Part shown: piece after piece, positions 1-14,400 of the stretch
How positions within the stretch are numbered: position 1 is the stretch's first letter
Layout: each line of letters opens with the position of its first letter
Assembly: GCF_022458985.1 (NCBI RefSeq)
Contig: NC_061779.1
Location: 19,203,001-19,267,000, forward strand
Origin: Mugil cephalus
Taxonomy: Eukaryota > Chordata > Actinopteri > Mugiliformes > Mugilidae
DNA: 64,000 nt
Direction of reading: 5' to 3'
The notes under the pieces: model-generated
Seen by the model: only the letters and a program-made list of their open reading frames with translations
The model's database searches: none
Told to the model about the DNA's origin: nothing
Program-made: the position numbers and the translations under genes

Positions 1-365
1 TCACAGCCCCAACATGTCAGGCCATAAATAGGAACTGCTTTACATCGCATGCAGCGTTCCCAGATTTACTGGCTCATGTCTGTGTGACTGGTGGCCATCT
101 GTGTTTTGAAGCCAGCTAGTGAATAATTGATTGGTCCATGTATATGCAAAAGAACGGGGCTCATCTCAGGAGACATGTTAGGAGGTAGCTTAGCAACACA
201 GCAGAGCCCTGGTCAATTGTCAGGCAGCCCTTGTGGAGGCGTTATGTGTGCTCTAAATCTGATGGCGGAGGCTGCGTTGCCTGTTATGAGCGCGTGTTTG
301 CTCACAATTGTGTCCGTGATCGTGTGAGTGTGGGAGGGTGCTGAGGTTAAGGGTACTTCACTCAC

Positions 366-2449
366 GCTGGCACTCCTTGCAGCAGGCACCCTTTACGTAG
401 GCAGGCGCCGTGCCCGCCGGGCACTGAGGGGGAGGGCAGGAGATGGCCTCGCATTGCACCGTGCCATTCTGGTGGAGAGAGAAAACAACATAATACCCCC
501 GATTAAAGAGCGACTGCTCCGACTGCTACAGGATGTCTGGCACCCACTGACAGATATTGACACGTCTCAATATGAAGAGTTTGTGTGATGGACATTGTTT
601 CTAAACCTTAAACATTCGCCATTTCTGTTTGGTAATTTCTCCCACACACCCATACAATACGCTGCACATGTATAATACAACATCCACGCAACAACGGCGT
701 TATCTCACCTTTACTTCCGTGGGTCATAGTTGGTTGTTCCATTGAGCTATTGTACATTACGCCGACAGGTGTTTCTATTATTTTGTCGATTATATAACCG
801 AGGGTACTCCGGATAAAACATCTCTCCGTATGTGTGATTTGCATTTAAATGAATGTGAGGTTGGCTCGCGTTAGCAACAGGCTAAGCCTCTCTGTTGTAA
901 CTCATTCTAATTCCTCTTAAGGGATCCCAAGGCGTTCCCATGGCAGACAAGATATGCAGTCCCTCCAGCGAGTTCTCCGTCTACGCCAGGGTCTCCACTC
1001 CCCAGTTGGCTGTGTCTGGTAAATCCCCAAGAGGAGGTGCACGGGGGGAGGGGGGGCTTTCTCACCAGATAGATGCCAGAACAAACCTCAAAAGGCCCCT
1101 TTTTGACAGGACGGAGCAGAGGCTTTACCACAAAAGGAGCTCATTTTGGGGAAACCCTGCTTGAACCATATTTTCTATTTTACCTTTTTCCTAAAACATA
1201 TTTAAGTTGTACAGTGTTTGAATTGTCCACATTAGAGGCAGTGTGCAGGATTTTTATCTTTAATACGTCGCACATTTAAAATATTTGCAGGATTGGCAGA
1301 ACTCAAGGGTAAAAACTAGCATCATTTCCACCATTTCTAATACATTTTAAATGCTAGCTCCTTTTTCTCAGGGCTGTGCCTGAAATTAACATTGTTTCCA
1401 CGGATGAAAGCTCTGTGACAGCAACATCTACAGCAACATCTACGAACCTGATTACATAATTGATAACATCTTAATGCATGACCTTTGGATTTTAAAGGTC
1501 GCAGCTAATTGCCACACATAAGGTAAGGAACATATCCCATCTAATTCCTTAATTGCAGCTCAGGACTGGCAAGGCAGCGTTCCTGGCAAATTAAGCGATT
1601 TCATTGGATGAGTGGGCAGAACAAATCCCTGATGATAATTATCATCTGTCAAGAGCAATTAGGTGTGGTGCACTGAGAGATGTGTGATTTCCTATTTTTT
1701 CGCGCGTCGGGTAGTGGTGCGCGAAGGCGTCTCATTGGCTGACGGGGGCAGTTCAGTGGCGGCGAATGAGTTTCGCGTTCCAAAGCCGAGTAGACTGACA
1801 GGGGGTGAAATCTGTTTGCTGATATGGTACAAGCCCAAGATCTCCAGTCGCCTCTAATTCTTCTTTTGGCAATTATTCACACTTTATGCAGCACAAAGTA
1901 GACCCCTGAGAGAACGGAGCATTACTAAGCCCTGCTGTTGATGTGCCTAATCCTGAGCACAGTGGAGGTTTTTAATACAGTATCTTTTCTTGGGTAACTG
2001 GGGCAACCCTCCTCTAACGCAAAGAAATAATGACAACACAAGCTAGCCACAATGGGGCCCATGCACTCTCCACCTCTACCCCACCCAGACGCACACCCAC
2101 GCAGGCCCTGATTCACACAGGGGAGCAAAACAAAAGGCGACACTTACAATGGGAGCACTGAACCTGTGTGTGTCTCGTACGCACATAGACGTACACGAAC
2201 CGAGGAGCGCACGCAAGCAAAAAATAGAGTAATTAAAAGTGCATGCCCTCGAACGCACAATAACATTCCTGTCCACATGCACACGCTATTTAATGATGCC
2301 CACACCTGTGTAAAACATGTGATTAAAAACAATCCCACATAGTATGACAGACACACGGTATTCAAAGCGAATGCCCTCCCCTGCTCTACATTAGCCTGAC
2401 TTACAGACTTGCGTACAGTATCCAGCGCACACTTGCTAATATGCGCACG

Positions 2450-2484
<35 letters not shown>

Positions 2485-5400
2485 CCAAGCACCCGTGTGT
2501 GATGCCCCACCGTGCATGTGCAGTTCCTGCAGCCATCTGTCCAGCCCTCATCCTCCCTGTAGACGACCCCCTTGACGCTGCAGGTTCTCTCACAATAGCA
2601 GCCGTCCAGCCCATTCATCTTCTCCTCCGCCCTGGACAGCTGCTTGCGCCAACCACCGCCCCCCAACCAAAAAAAAAAAAAAAAAATTTTAAAAAATGGC
2701 AAGAAGGAGAGAAGATACAAGTCAGGCTCATTCTGTGTCTATATTCACGTGTAGAAAGCAGAGCAACAAAAGGAAACCAGTGGGTTCGCAAAATTCAGGC
2801 GTTAGATACCATTTCAATCTTTTCACGCAGAAAAGATTCCAGTAATAGACGATGTCTACTGTTAATGTGTCTCTGACTGCCTGTTAGCATGAATATAAAT
2901 GAGAGCACAGGCAGGTCGTCTGGGCTGCAGAATAAATCCCTCTTTAATTCAAAACTACAGTTGCTGTTTTAGGACCATGCTCAAGTTAGGACACGTTGTA
3001 TTACACCTTACGTTACCTTGCTGGACGTTTTTGCAAGGATATCCTGCAATTCCATGATCTTCTGCACGAGTCCGTGGAAATCATTGCAGGTTGGACATGC
3101 TAAGACACAAAGGACAACATACTGTTATTGTAGGACATGCAGTGTGCATTTAATGCCACTATGATCGTCGTATGCCTGTGACGTCACAGCAGGCGAAGTC
3201 TCCGTGGTTACGGCCACCGAGTGGGTGACAGTTTAGCATAGAGATGAGCCACATTAGTTTGAATCACAGGCTTTCATAGCGTCTAAATTGTAAAATTAAT
3301 TAAAGAACAGATGACGAGCTGTTGCACGATTGACTGTACCAACAGATTTGAAAAGCAGTCGGAGATACATTTTTACAGATATGTCCGAAGAGTAGTAAAT
3401 AGATCGTTGCATTACGAAGAAACTACTGGAATCCAGGCACAGAAACCTGGTGTTGTGGTTCACATTTAGTGTCAGAAAATATTAATTCATGCTGTATTTT
3501 TTTGATGAAGTGATACCTGAAGTTACTTCTCGGATGTTACGTTGTGGAGGGCTGTCAGATACGTTTGTGGATGTTTTACGGCGTATTTACGGCCGACAGT
3601 AACTATTTCAGTTCCAACAATAAATAACAGTAAAACAATAAATGGAATATTTGTTATCATTCCCCGTCGTCCTTTTAACGCCTGGTGGGACGCTACCGTA
3701 TTGTTTGACTAACGTTATTTCTCAGTAACGCTCTTAGCATTAGCATCTTTCATTTAGCTAACAATCATAAGAAATGACCTAAAACTAACTTACACAACCT
3801 GAAACTAAAGCCAATCCACTTGTCCAAATCCATACTTGTTCATATGGATCTCTGTCGAGTCCAATTGTCCGTTATTTGATCTGATAATCCACATTTTTCC
3901 CGGCCTCGTTGTATTTACTGCTACAATTCACCATGTTTAACCACTCAGGGGGGCGTGGCCCCAGGCGGCAGTGACGTCAACGGATACCCTCTATACCGGT
4001 ATAAAGAAATATAAGCATGTAGAGACCTTTTTCAATATTAAAACATATTTCTGTGTATTTACTTTCTTTCACTCTTTCTTTCTTTAAGGGACAAAATCAG
4101 CAGTTCACTGCACTTTCCCTCTTCATTTTCCATTACTGGGAGTGTATTCTCAAGTGTCCCCTCAGCAGGAGGACCTCATTTACTGTAAAATGCAGCAGGC
4201 ATAATCCACAAGGAAATTTGACCGAGACCGTGAGACTTCTGCGGGTGTTTTCCCCATCAGCAGAAACAAAGCAGTTTGTCTCCAGCAAACTTGAACAACC
4301 AAATGAGCTGCGACAGCCACCTGGCATGGAAAAGAAGGCTGCCTAAGAACGCATCATTGTGACACAGAAGACAAGGGGTATCGCTGCACTGGCACATAAC
4401 TGAACCGCAGAAACAGCCACTGCGACGAAACACTTCCCAATACAATAAAGGGGAAAAAAATATTTAAGAAATATGAGATTATTACATTATTATATTTAGT
4501 CAAATTAAATCTTAGCACTGCAGTGTTTGCTTTGTCGCCTTAAAAATACAATGTGTTCAAGAGTATCTCCCAGCCATTCCAAAAAAAAGTACAGGAAAGA
4601 CTACAGGATTCAACCTTTTAACCCAGAGTTTTATTGATGGAAAATACTTTCTCAGTTGCTAAATTGTGTTAATCTGTTTTACTCCAGCGAGTGCAGAGCG
4701 TTTGGTGAGTTCAATAAAATAATCTGTGCAATAACAAAATGAAGTGTTCGGGGTGATTTAAATGACTAAATGAATGAAATGAAACGCTCCCTTTCATGTG
4801 TTAAGTAAGAGAATGCACTCACTTCTGTTCAGATCCGGACACTGTGAGATGTAGCCCTGTGGCATCACCAGGATCTCCACGTCCTGCATGACTCCCTGCG
4901 CACATGCAGACACACACGCACAAATGTTATCAACAGAGAGCAGGAACACAATAAAAAGAGGATGAAGCATGTTAATGTGCAGTAAGTAGATGAGGACCGA
5001 GAGGGGCGGCGCTGTTTAATTGTGCTCATAGTATATTTTTCACCGGAGATAATGGGACCCAAGCATACGCAGCGCATGCAAAACACAAAAACACAATTTG
5101 TTTACCCGAGTCTTGCTAATAGCAGCAATCATAAAAGTGAACCCAGTGAAACAGCAGTAAATCTATAAGCAAGAAGAAATCTAATTTTCAATCCGGACAG
5201 TGACGGAGAAGTTGGTTTTGAGGTAATATGTCTCCTGGACTGCCGCTCGGATGAATCATCTCTAATGTCTGGACACCAACAGGAAGTTAAGTGAAGCAGT
5301 GATGTGAAGTTTAAGTTGTGGATATTTTTTCTCCCATCTCCTCTGATAAGCATAAACAGGAGACACAGATTCAATTTGTATCATAAGTCTAAATTGATGG

Positions 5401-8400
5401 GGTCTTGTCCCGTGTCCAAACTCCAAAACACATACGTACGGGTGCGCACAAACACACACACGCGCGCGCACGGAGATACTCCGTTGCCGTGGTAACCTGG
5501 CCCATTTCACTCCTTGAGAGCATTTATTACCCTTACAGAAGTGGAGCCATGCAACTTAGGAGAAATTGTTTTTTAAATTGTCTTGCCACTTCAATTTACC
5601 GGCCATAAATATAAAATCCTGCGGAAATGATTCGCTGATTTTTCACAGCGTCGGGCGGGAATGGAAGCAGATAGGAGCTGTGTCTATCTAACTTGTAATG
5701 AAACCACAAAGCTATACATTTATATGTATCGGCGGTGCAAGTTCCACATCACCCGATTGCAGTAAACTTTATCTGAACTGTGATTAATGCTGCTCTACTA
5801 CCATGTGTGCTTTTTTGAGTTTATGTAAGTCAAAGCGAAAAATTATGAAGCATTTACCTCAGTAATGGGACATATTTCTAAGTGATACTGGGCATGTGAG
5901 TGAGGTTTATTTACAGGGTGTCTTACGGCATCCTTCTGTGATTTAAACTCTAACAGTAAAGTGTGAGTTAATGTAATGGTCGGAAATTGAAAAATATATG
6001 AAAAGAAGGTTTTGGCGTGTAATGGCATAAGACTAACCAATTAACACAAATCAGCATAACATTATGACCATCATGAACATCATTAGGAATGTGGTCATAA
6101 TGTTGTTGAGAATGGACGTGGGCCTTGTAGAGGGTGTCCTGTGGTGTCTGACAACAGGATGTTGTTAGTGGGGGTCTTCCACATGAATGTCAGGTCTAAA
6201 AGTTTCCCAGCAGAACACTGTATTGCCACAAGACAGTCAATGTTGTTTATTTCTCCTGTCAGCGGTTTTAATGTTGCGGCCGATCGGTGCAGGATTAAAG
6301 ACTGAAATAATTTGGATTTCTCTGTGTGTCTAACCGCAGCCTGTACGGCTACGTAAAACAACCAGCAGCCAGAATTTGCTTTGCACCTTCTGGCAAATGA
6401 AAAACACAGACATTTGTAAGAACCGGAAACGTGAATTTGTGCAAAACAGCGAGGTAGCGGGGCGAGGGCTGAATCATACAGTTGCATTCATTTTCTACAA
6501 AATGCAAACGGTGATGAGGAGGTGTGTTCCCCGCCAGGCTAAGGAATAACTCCAGAATGAAATCTGACTGTGAAGCGAAATTCGATGCATGTTCCGACGG
6601 ACCGATGCATTTGGGATTGTTTGAATTAGAAGCAAATTGTTTCTTTCAAGTTAGGGTGTAGAGCAATTTCCTTCATTAGCATACAAATGACACACCACTG
6701 ATGGAACTGAACAATTCTGTCACCAGATAAAACACGACAGATTTAGTTATCTTACAGAGTGTGTCGACTGTAAAGAAGATATTTATTGAGTTGTGAGGAG
6801 AGAAGTCTTTACTATCGCTGGTGCGGCTGTGTTTTTCTCTTGTCTTCAGCTAACACCCACGTACAGACATTGACTGTTTCTGTTTCTGGGTGTGTGTGTG
6901 TGTGCGCGAGTGCGCGCGAGTGCACGGGTACTAATGAAGCGGTGTGTTTTAAGAGGAAGACCGTGCCTCCCCGGCAACTAATCAAGGCTTCAGAGAGCGG
7001 CGAGGAGCGATGCTGCTACGTGACGAGATTAGCGGGTGACCTCCAAGGCTTCTTTCATCAACCAATTAACACAGAGGAAATTCAACAGCCAGGATACAAC
7101 GTGTAGAGCAATAACAGGTGCGCGCGGAGCACCAGCTCCATCATACCATCGAGCCGTCACCAGAAGACTGATTTAAAGAGTTAAGAGCTGCCGGTAGGCT
7201 GACATTTTGCCCCGATGCGTCTCCCCAGGCGGGGAAATTTCAGAGAGCAGTCCGGTCTGGAAGAGACAGTATAGCTTACTGTATGTCTCTCCGCCTGATA
7301 AACAGCTCTATAGACGAAGCTTAATGAGCACAGTCCAGAGGCTATTTAATGATTTCTCCCAAATCAGCGTTGTGAGACTTGCTGAGATAATTGCACTGGG
7401 CTTAGCTGCAGACTAAGGGAAAGGGAACAAACAATGACAAAAAAAAAAAAAATGTCAATTCCTAGGGCAGGCAGAGCAACCCTCAAATTAAAACAGTAAG
7501 CCTTGAGAAATGCATGCAATTAAATCCAACAGCTATAATAAATAAAACCAAACAAGCCAAACAAAGAGGGGAGAGGATGCGGCGCGAACCGAGATTGAGT
7601 GCGGGCTGAAAAGATGACGCCACAGCTGAGACGAATTACGCGTTCTTGCCATTCTGAATCATTTATCGTTTAGTAACACGACAAAACAAGGCGGGCGTCA
7701 GCGCTCATGTGTTCTGAGAGGGGCAGGGGTTTTGCCAACCTTGAAGAAGCCATGGGCGGCGTTTCTCTGTCCGAGCCAGAAGGAGGTATCCTCAGGTATG
7801 TCCATGTAGGGGGCTTCCACCACCCGCTCATAGATCCTGAAAAACACACACATGAATTGGTCAGCGGCAAAAAATCACAAAGTAGCGGGTAGACAGTCTG
7901 AACGCTCTCTCCATGGGCAACTTCCCTGCGCACTGCAGGTCCTGCCCTTTTAAATCTTTCTGTTAACTCTTTCCCTAAGGAGGGCACGGGTAGCCACATG
8001 ATTTTTGCAGTACACACGGCGCTGCCGTCTGCTCCTTTCACTCTGCCAAGGAGGATCAGCACACACCAACAGTAACATCCAGGTCACAGCGCATTCATGT
8101 ATGATGCATGTTTCTCAAAGGTGCCTTCGACCTGGAACGGCCTCATGAGGTGGTGTGAGGTCAGTGTTTGGACGCTACAGTCACTTCTGGCGTGAACATG
8201 CGCACATGTAACTTACTTGTAAAAATGCAATTAATTTTACCGAATGATCACCAAATAAGTTTCAGCTTCATCTATGACTCTCAGCCCATATCAGTGCTCA
8301 CTTTTGTTATCCTTTGTATTCTCTCTCAATGCCACACATTTCTCTGCACTGTGACAGAGAGCTGTTGCAAGTTTGACTGATAACTGTGTTTAATAGGGGA

Positions 8401-11400
8401 AAGAAGCGAACCTGTACGCGCTTTACAAATTCGCATTTTCATTCATGCGGCAACAATGAAGCCGACACAATGTACACATTTGTCTACTGAAGGCAGGATT
8501 TGCTGCAGCGGAGCTTCAGAGACTCCTGAGGAAAAAAAAAATAGAGATGACACATGATGTCAACATTTGATGAATAAATTTAAAGTTGGAACGCGCAACT
8601 TCTCCGGCTCAGCTTATCTGTCAATAACAAGCGCAGATTCTCCAAGAGAGCTCTCTTTTCTCCAAACATTAAATAAAATCTGTATCAATCGCTGCGCGCA
8701 CTTGTTGGAATTTATTTTTTTTCATAACAGCAACAACAAGAGTTATTTCTGTGTGAGTCGGTGGCTGGAACCCAAAGAGTTTTTTAATGACGCTGATGAA
8801 GAAGGCAGACTTGACGAGGTTCATGGCGGTGGTTGGTACCGCCTGAGTTCAGCGCATCTCCATTCACACCAGTACTACTCAACGCAGGCTACTTGTGGGC
8901 ATCCCGAGAACCTCACCTGTTGCAGTCCACATGTAGTATGACGTGAGAAGCACTGACGGCCACAGAGACCTTGTGCCACTGGTCGTCCGCCAGGCTGTAA
9001 GGGAACACCTCGGTGTGATCCTGTTGGCCTTTGGTACGGTAATGAAGACGCACCTCGCTCCGCTGGCCGCTGCTTTCGAGCTCCAGGAACCTGCGGAAGA
9101 AAAGTTTTAGCGACACACCTCTAGCAAACAAAGCCTCTCTTTTCACACAGCCGCATGCATCACCCTGCAACCCGTGCGCTCGCATTTCTCCACATCTGTT
9201 ACTCTGTTTAGAATTTAATCACGTCAGTTGTCAAACCTAATGGCGCTATATGGCCGCTAAGTGCAACATCAGCAACATACAACAGCAGCCCCGTGTAGTG
9301 CTTCATCTCTTTACGTCGGGGTATTAGTATTCTTCTCCACGCCGCTCCACGAGGTTCACCGGGCGCGGTGACGCTAATGGAACAAGCTGCCGATAGACGC
9401 TCATCACCTCTGCCTTTAAAGACGGACTTATTTGAACAAGAGCCATTGGCTGGAAACATTATTCAAGAGAAAAACAGACACTCATGCAAGTGCGGCGGCG
9501 GAACTGATTTATCAGCAAAGCACATCTAATAGATTTACCCTCACCTAGCCGTGCATGCACATTCGTCCCATCTCCTGTAAATGCGGGAGCTAGCGCTTCT
9601 GACGCTGAATTAGTGCTTGCCATGTTTCCCAATGAAAGCATGCAGCGCCGCTTTGTTGTTGCATATGAATGGCTGGGGGAGCTAATCAGTGGCGGGGGAA
9701 AGTCATTAACATCACTGTGAGCTCCCCTTCTCAGGACTGACTTTAATGTACAAACTGTTCAATCAACGCATTATGTGGATTTCAGATGGCTGTTCTGATC
9801 ACCCAACGGCTCAGCTACCTCAAACTAATGGAAAACATTAGCATGCTAACTGCAGATAGTGTCTCATCAGTTTTCCAGTCACAATTACAGGCTCACTGTG
9901 TGGATCGCTGATGGACTGTGAATAATATGTTGGCATACAGGGTGATTTGCATTGTTTACCCGACTTGTGTGTAAAACATCTAAATGCTTTTCAAATACAG
10001 ATCTCGAGCACACTAACACGACAAAATGGGGAGGTACTAAATTTACTTAGCTTTAATTACAGTTTATTGGCTGTGGTCCTAAACGGATTTGCTGTCAAAT
10101 GTGCATGTCAAATTAACTATGCCTTGAAATGATTTTTACAGAGTGTAAAAATGCATCTCTGCGCGTGGAAATCATCAGGCAGGAGCAAGAAAGTGTGGTT
10201 ATGTTTAAAAGAAATGGCAAGAGCCAACACGGCCGACCCTTTGCGTGTATATAACGCAGCCGATTTTCACACATAATTGCGGTGTAGCGATCATACCTGT
10301 GCTCGGAATGATGGATGGAGAGGATGACTCCAGAGTTGAGGTGATCCTGTTTGAGTGTCACCAGCACAGTAAACTCATTCTTGCCTCTAAGCTTCTGTAC
10401 CATTTGCTCTGAGACCTCAGCAGCAGCTTTCACTTCCCTGGAGGACCCTAGAACGAGGACAGGAATGTCAGGAATGATTATTAAAAGCCGTTGCCTCAGA
10501 GGGGACATTTTATCTGCATCGAGCTTAACACTAAGCAAATAAATACTACAACATGGAAATGTGTTTTTAACGTCTATTCTTGTTCAACCGAAACAACGAC
10601 AAATGAAAAGCTGAAGACGGATGAAATATGAATCGACAGGGGAGTAATTACAAAACTATACCGAAACACGTTACACACTGATGAGGTCAAATCATAGACA
10701 ATTAAAGAAACTCTAGATGTCTACATGTGTTGACTCATTCATGTGGTTGCAGTTTATTTCTCTAAATTTGGAAGTGAATTAAATAAGCTTGGAAGTAGCT
10801 TACTGCATTTCATTCCAGTGAAACTGTTTAAAAACACTGATAAGCTGAGGGCAACCCTATTGTTATTTATTACATACAGTACTGGCGATAGTAACTATTT
10901 AACTAGGGGATGAGCTAAATATGTTGTAGTGATACCACTTCTGTGAACAGGACACTTTGCTGTTGAAAATGAGAGAATATTGAATAGGGATTTCACCGGC
11001 AATAAATATTTGATGTAACTTCACATTATGAACCCTTAACACGTTTTAATGAATGAATGAATAAAACAGCACTTAACAGGCAGAAAAAAAAACTTTCTAA
11101 CAGAAAAAAAAAAACTTTCAGTAGCTTCACAGTTAGCGTGTTTGCCACACAATATGCAGAATGTTAATCCTCCTCCTCTCCCACTCCATTGCTTCTGTCA
11201 GCGGTCCGGTACAGTCAAAATGCAATGGAAAACGAATAAACAAAACTGAAGAAAAACATTCTTTTAATTACCTCCGCCTTAGTCCAAGTTTCATGTGACC
11301 TAAAGACTTCTTAAAGTGATCCTGTCTAATGAAGGCATTAGGAATCCAGCCAGCCTCCATGAGCGTGAGCGGTTTTCAAGATGAGCACCGGTCATTCTCC

Positions 11401-14400
11401 TCAAACAAAACTTGAAGTCAGCCACTTGCTAAAATCAATAGATGACAAACTGCTGCTGCCGCGCGTTGCACCAAACAGGCACCTTTGTGCCAAAACATTA
11501 GGACCACTACTATGCTTTTGGCCCCTCGCTCCCTCTGTGGTGCAGAATCGTGAAACTCCTGCTGAAATTTGGAGCAACTGCTAATCAGACTTAAAGTACA
11601 CGTCCTATAAAACAGAATTGCAATTTTATCATTTTTGTATATTTTCAATATTTTTTTAGTATTAGTATTTTAACTTTCTTTGCACTGTTTGTTATATACT
11701 TGTGTTGTGCACTGAAAAGGAGAAGCTCTCCAATCTCATTGTTCACTGTATAATGACAATAAAGGGCATTCTATTCTATTCTAGCTTGCATAACCTACTG
11801 CCAAAATCAATGGATCAAACATGTTCTCCTTGGCTTGCTGTAGCTCCCGCTAGAGATATGAAGCTGAGGACTTGGGGAGAAGAAAGGCTGCTGCTGCTGC
11901 TGAGGATGTGCATTTTCCACATGTAGTTAGTTTGTGGGATCCTGTGCCTCCATTGTGCCCCCTTCCTCCTCTCTAACTCTACACAGACGTATGCTACTTT
12001 AATGGAAGCATCAATAAATGATGACGTTTCTCAGAAGCAATCACATCAAAGAGCTCACTTCCAGCTATGGGATGCATGCAAGATGCCCTGGCACACTTAA
12101 GCGCTCCAGGAAGCTAGCATGGCTGCTCCTCCTCGGGGTATTAACATTACTTCCAGCTGGTGGGAGTAGCCAATTAGCACAATACAATGTGAACCAGCAA
12201 GAAAAACCTTGAAGACTGAAAACAGAGCGTTGCTTATATAAAGTACAATGACGACATCCTGAAACGATGAGCCTGTTTTCGTTCTTTCACTGTACTCTTA
12301 GCGTGCTAGCGTTAGCTTTTTTCCTGGTGTAGGCCTTTAAGCCCGTCGGTGACATCTTTTCGGCCGCTTCTTTGTAAACAAAAAATAAATATGTGTCCCT
12401 TTAAAAGAGAAGACGCACGAGTCAGAGTTTCATGCATTTTGCATCGCCGTTGGAGTATCATCCCAGTGTCATTGGCTGCGTTAGGACAGATGGTCCAATG
12501 ACTCCAACGAGGGCTGTGCCAAGCAGTAATCTGCAGCAATCAACAGATCCTACTTAGCAACTGCATCCAAATGACGCTGTTGACAATATTCTCAGAAATC
12601 ATTTATGTTTTGATTCAAGTTACTGGACTGTAAAGCAAAAATGCCATCACATTTTCTCTATATTTCCTTGTTTGTTTTATAAAAAATGCTCTATCGTCGT
12701 ATTCAGAGTTTTTTTTTTTAAAGAAATGGTGCGCTCAAGCCAAACTGTATTCGAAAAATCTGCGGGTATGTGCCATGGGTTGAACAAAAAGTACGACGAC
12801 GTCTCAATCAGGAGCAAAATGAGCACAGTGGGAGCAGGTGTCAGGGCGGGGCTCATACTGGGAGATGGCTGATGAGGAAGGGGGATGGTCAGGACCAAGC
12901 ATCCTCCATCACTAACGTTGCAACTTGGCAGCCATGAGCCTTTGACCTATAAGTGGATGACTCTCGTCACCACATTATATTTCAGGGCTGCCTCAAATGG
13001 GACTTCGGGGGATTGGAGGGCGGAGGTACGGATATTGCAGCGCTGAGTTGCTTTTATGAAAAGCACATCATCTCAACACCCAAGCAAAAAGTAAGACAGC
13101 TATAGCTGCGATCTCTGCGCCCCCAAAAGCCAACATGAAAGAAGAGTTTTTGCTGTGATGAGCTGGGCCAGCCTTCCCTTGTGCCAAATCAATGTGGCCC
13201 TGCTGAGGGGGCCTTTGGTCGATTATCTATTGGCAGGCGCCTGGATGGGGTAGCCACCTGCTCCTAATGACCACTCTAATGTGAAATACTGACACAAAAT
13301 GGCTTGAAAATGTTGATCCAGTGCATAAAACTCCAATCATCACATTTTTCACTGTCGTAACAGCTCTTGTAATCTATTTGGGTTGTTTACGGGCTATGAG
13401 GACCAGCTGATGGCGAGCAAACTATGATTTGAGACACGCAGACTTTTATCAGCTGACTAGAGATCGATAAAAACCCCCGGGGTGAGTAGCATCGCTAGGT
13501 AGCACAGCTAAGGGCTACAGGCTAATCTTATCTCCTCTGTACATTGAACAGAATTGTTACACTTAGGCCACAATTTCCATCCTTCAGCTTTACCTCGTAT
13601 CTTAAACCGGCTAATGGTCTTTTTTTCACCGGTCCCTAGTACCCACGTAGCTGTAATCCTTCCCACACTTCCATCACTGCATTCCCATAGAAGCGCATTG
13701 GCAGTGCTGCAGAAATCACCAGCTCACACATTTAGCATTTAGACTAGGTGCCCTGCAGCACAGCCTGAGAGTCCACATACACCCAGCTTTGCCACAATCC
13801 CTTTCTCACACGCTGCTCTCACTTCTACCTGTATTTACAGAATAGGGGGGGTTTGCAGCGGGAAAGAGATAGCGTGCCCGTCTTTTACCTCAGATTCTGA
13901 AGGACAGGCAGAAGCGTTTTATGTTGGTTACACACTTCTTCTTCTTTTTTTTTATTAATTATTTCCCAGAGGAAACTGAGACTAAAAGAAGAATCATTGA
14001 TATTAGATAACAAGATCATAGCCGTTTTTTTGTGTGTGTGTGAATAACGAGGACTTTCATTTTCTGGTCTCTAGTGGATTGCCAGAACAAAATAACACCT
14101 CCTACGTCTTTGCAACAACTCTCCAACAGCATTTTGAAAACAGAAAAAACAAAACAAAAAGCCATCCCCTCAGTAGTTAAGCACGAGCGAGCCATGAAAT
14201 GCCGAAACGCATACAGACAAGCGGGGTCTGAACAGGCAGGGTAAACAATGCTACCATAAACCACGTAAAACTGTAAGGTTTTGTCATTGCATAATGTTTT
14301 GTATTTGAAAAATTGACTGAGCGTATTTCACACAGGACAGATTATCTGCTGGCCTGAGCACGGAGGGAAATGTGTGGGAGGGTTAGGAAAGAGAATATGT

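Noticed and set aside
2144-2614. 156-codon open frame on the minus strand with a VCVCVC run
   Set aside because: It overlaps nell2 exon 8 in another frame and runs through the (GT)n repeat; composition is low-complexity and no domain is visible.
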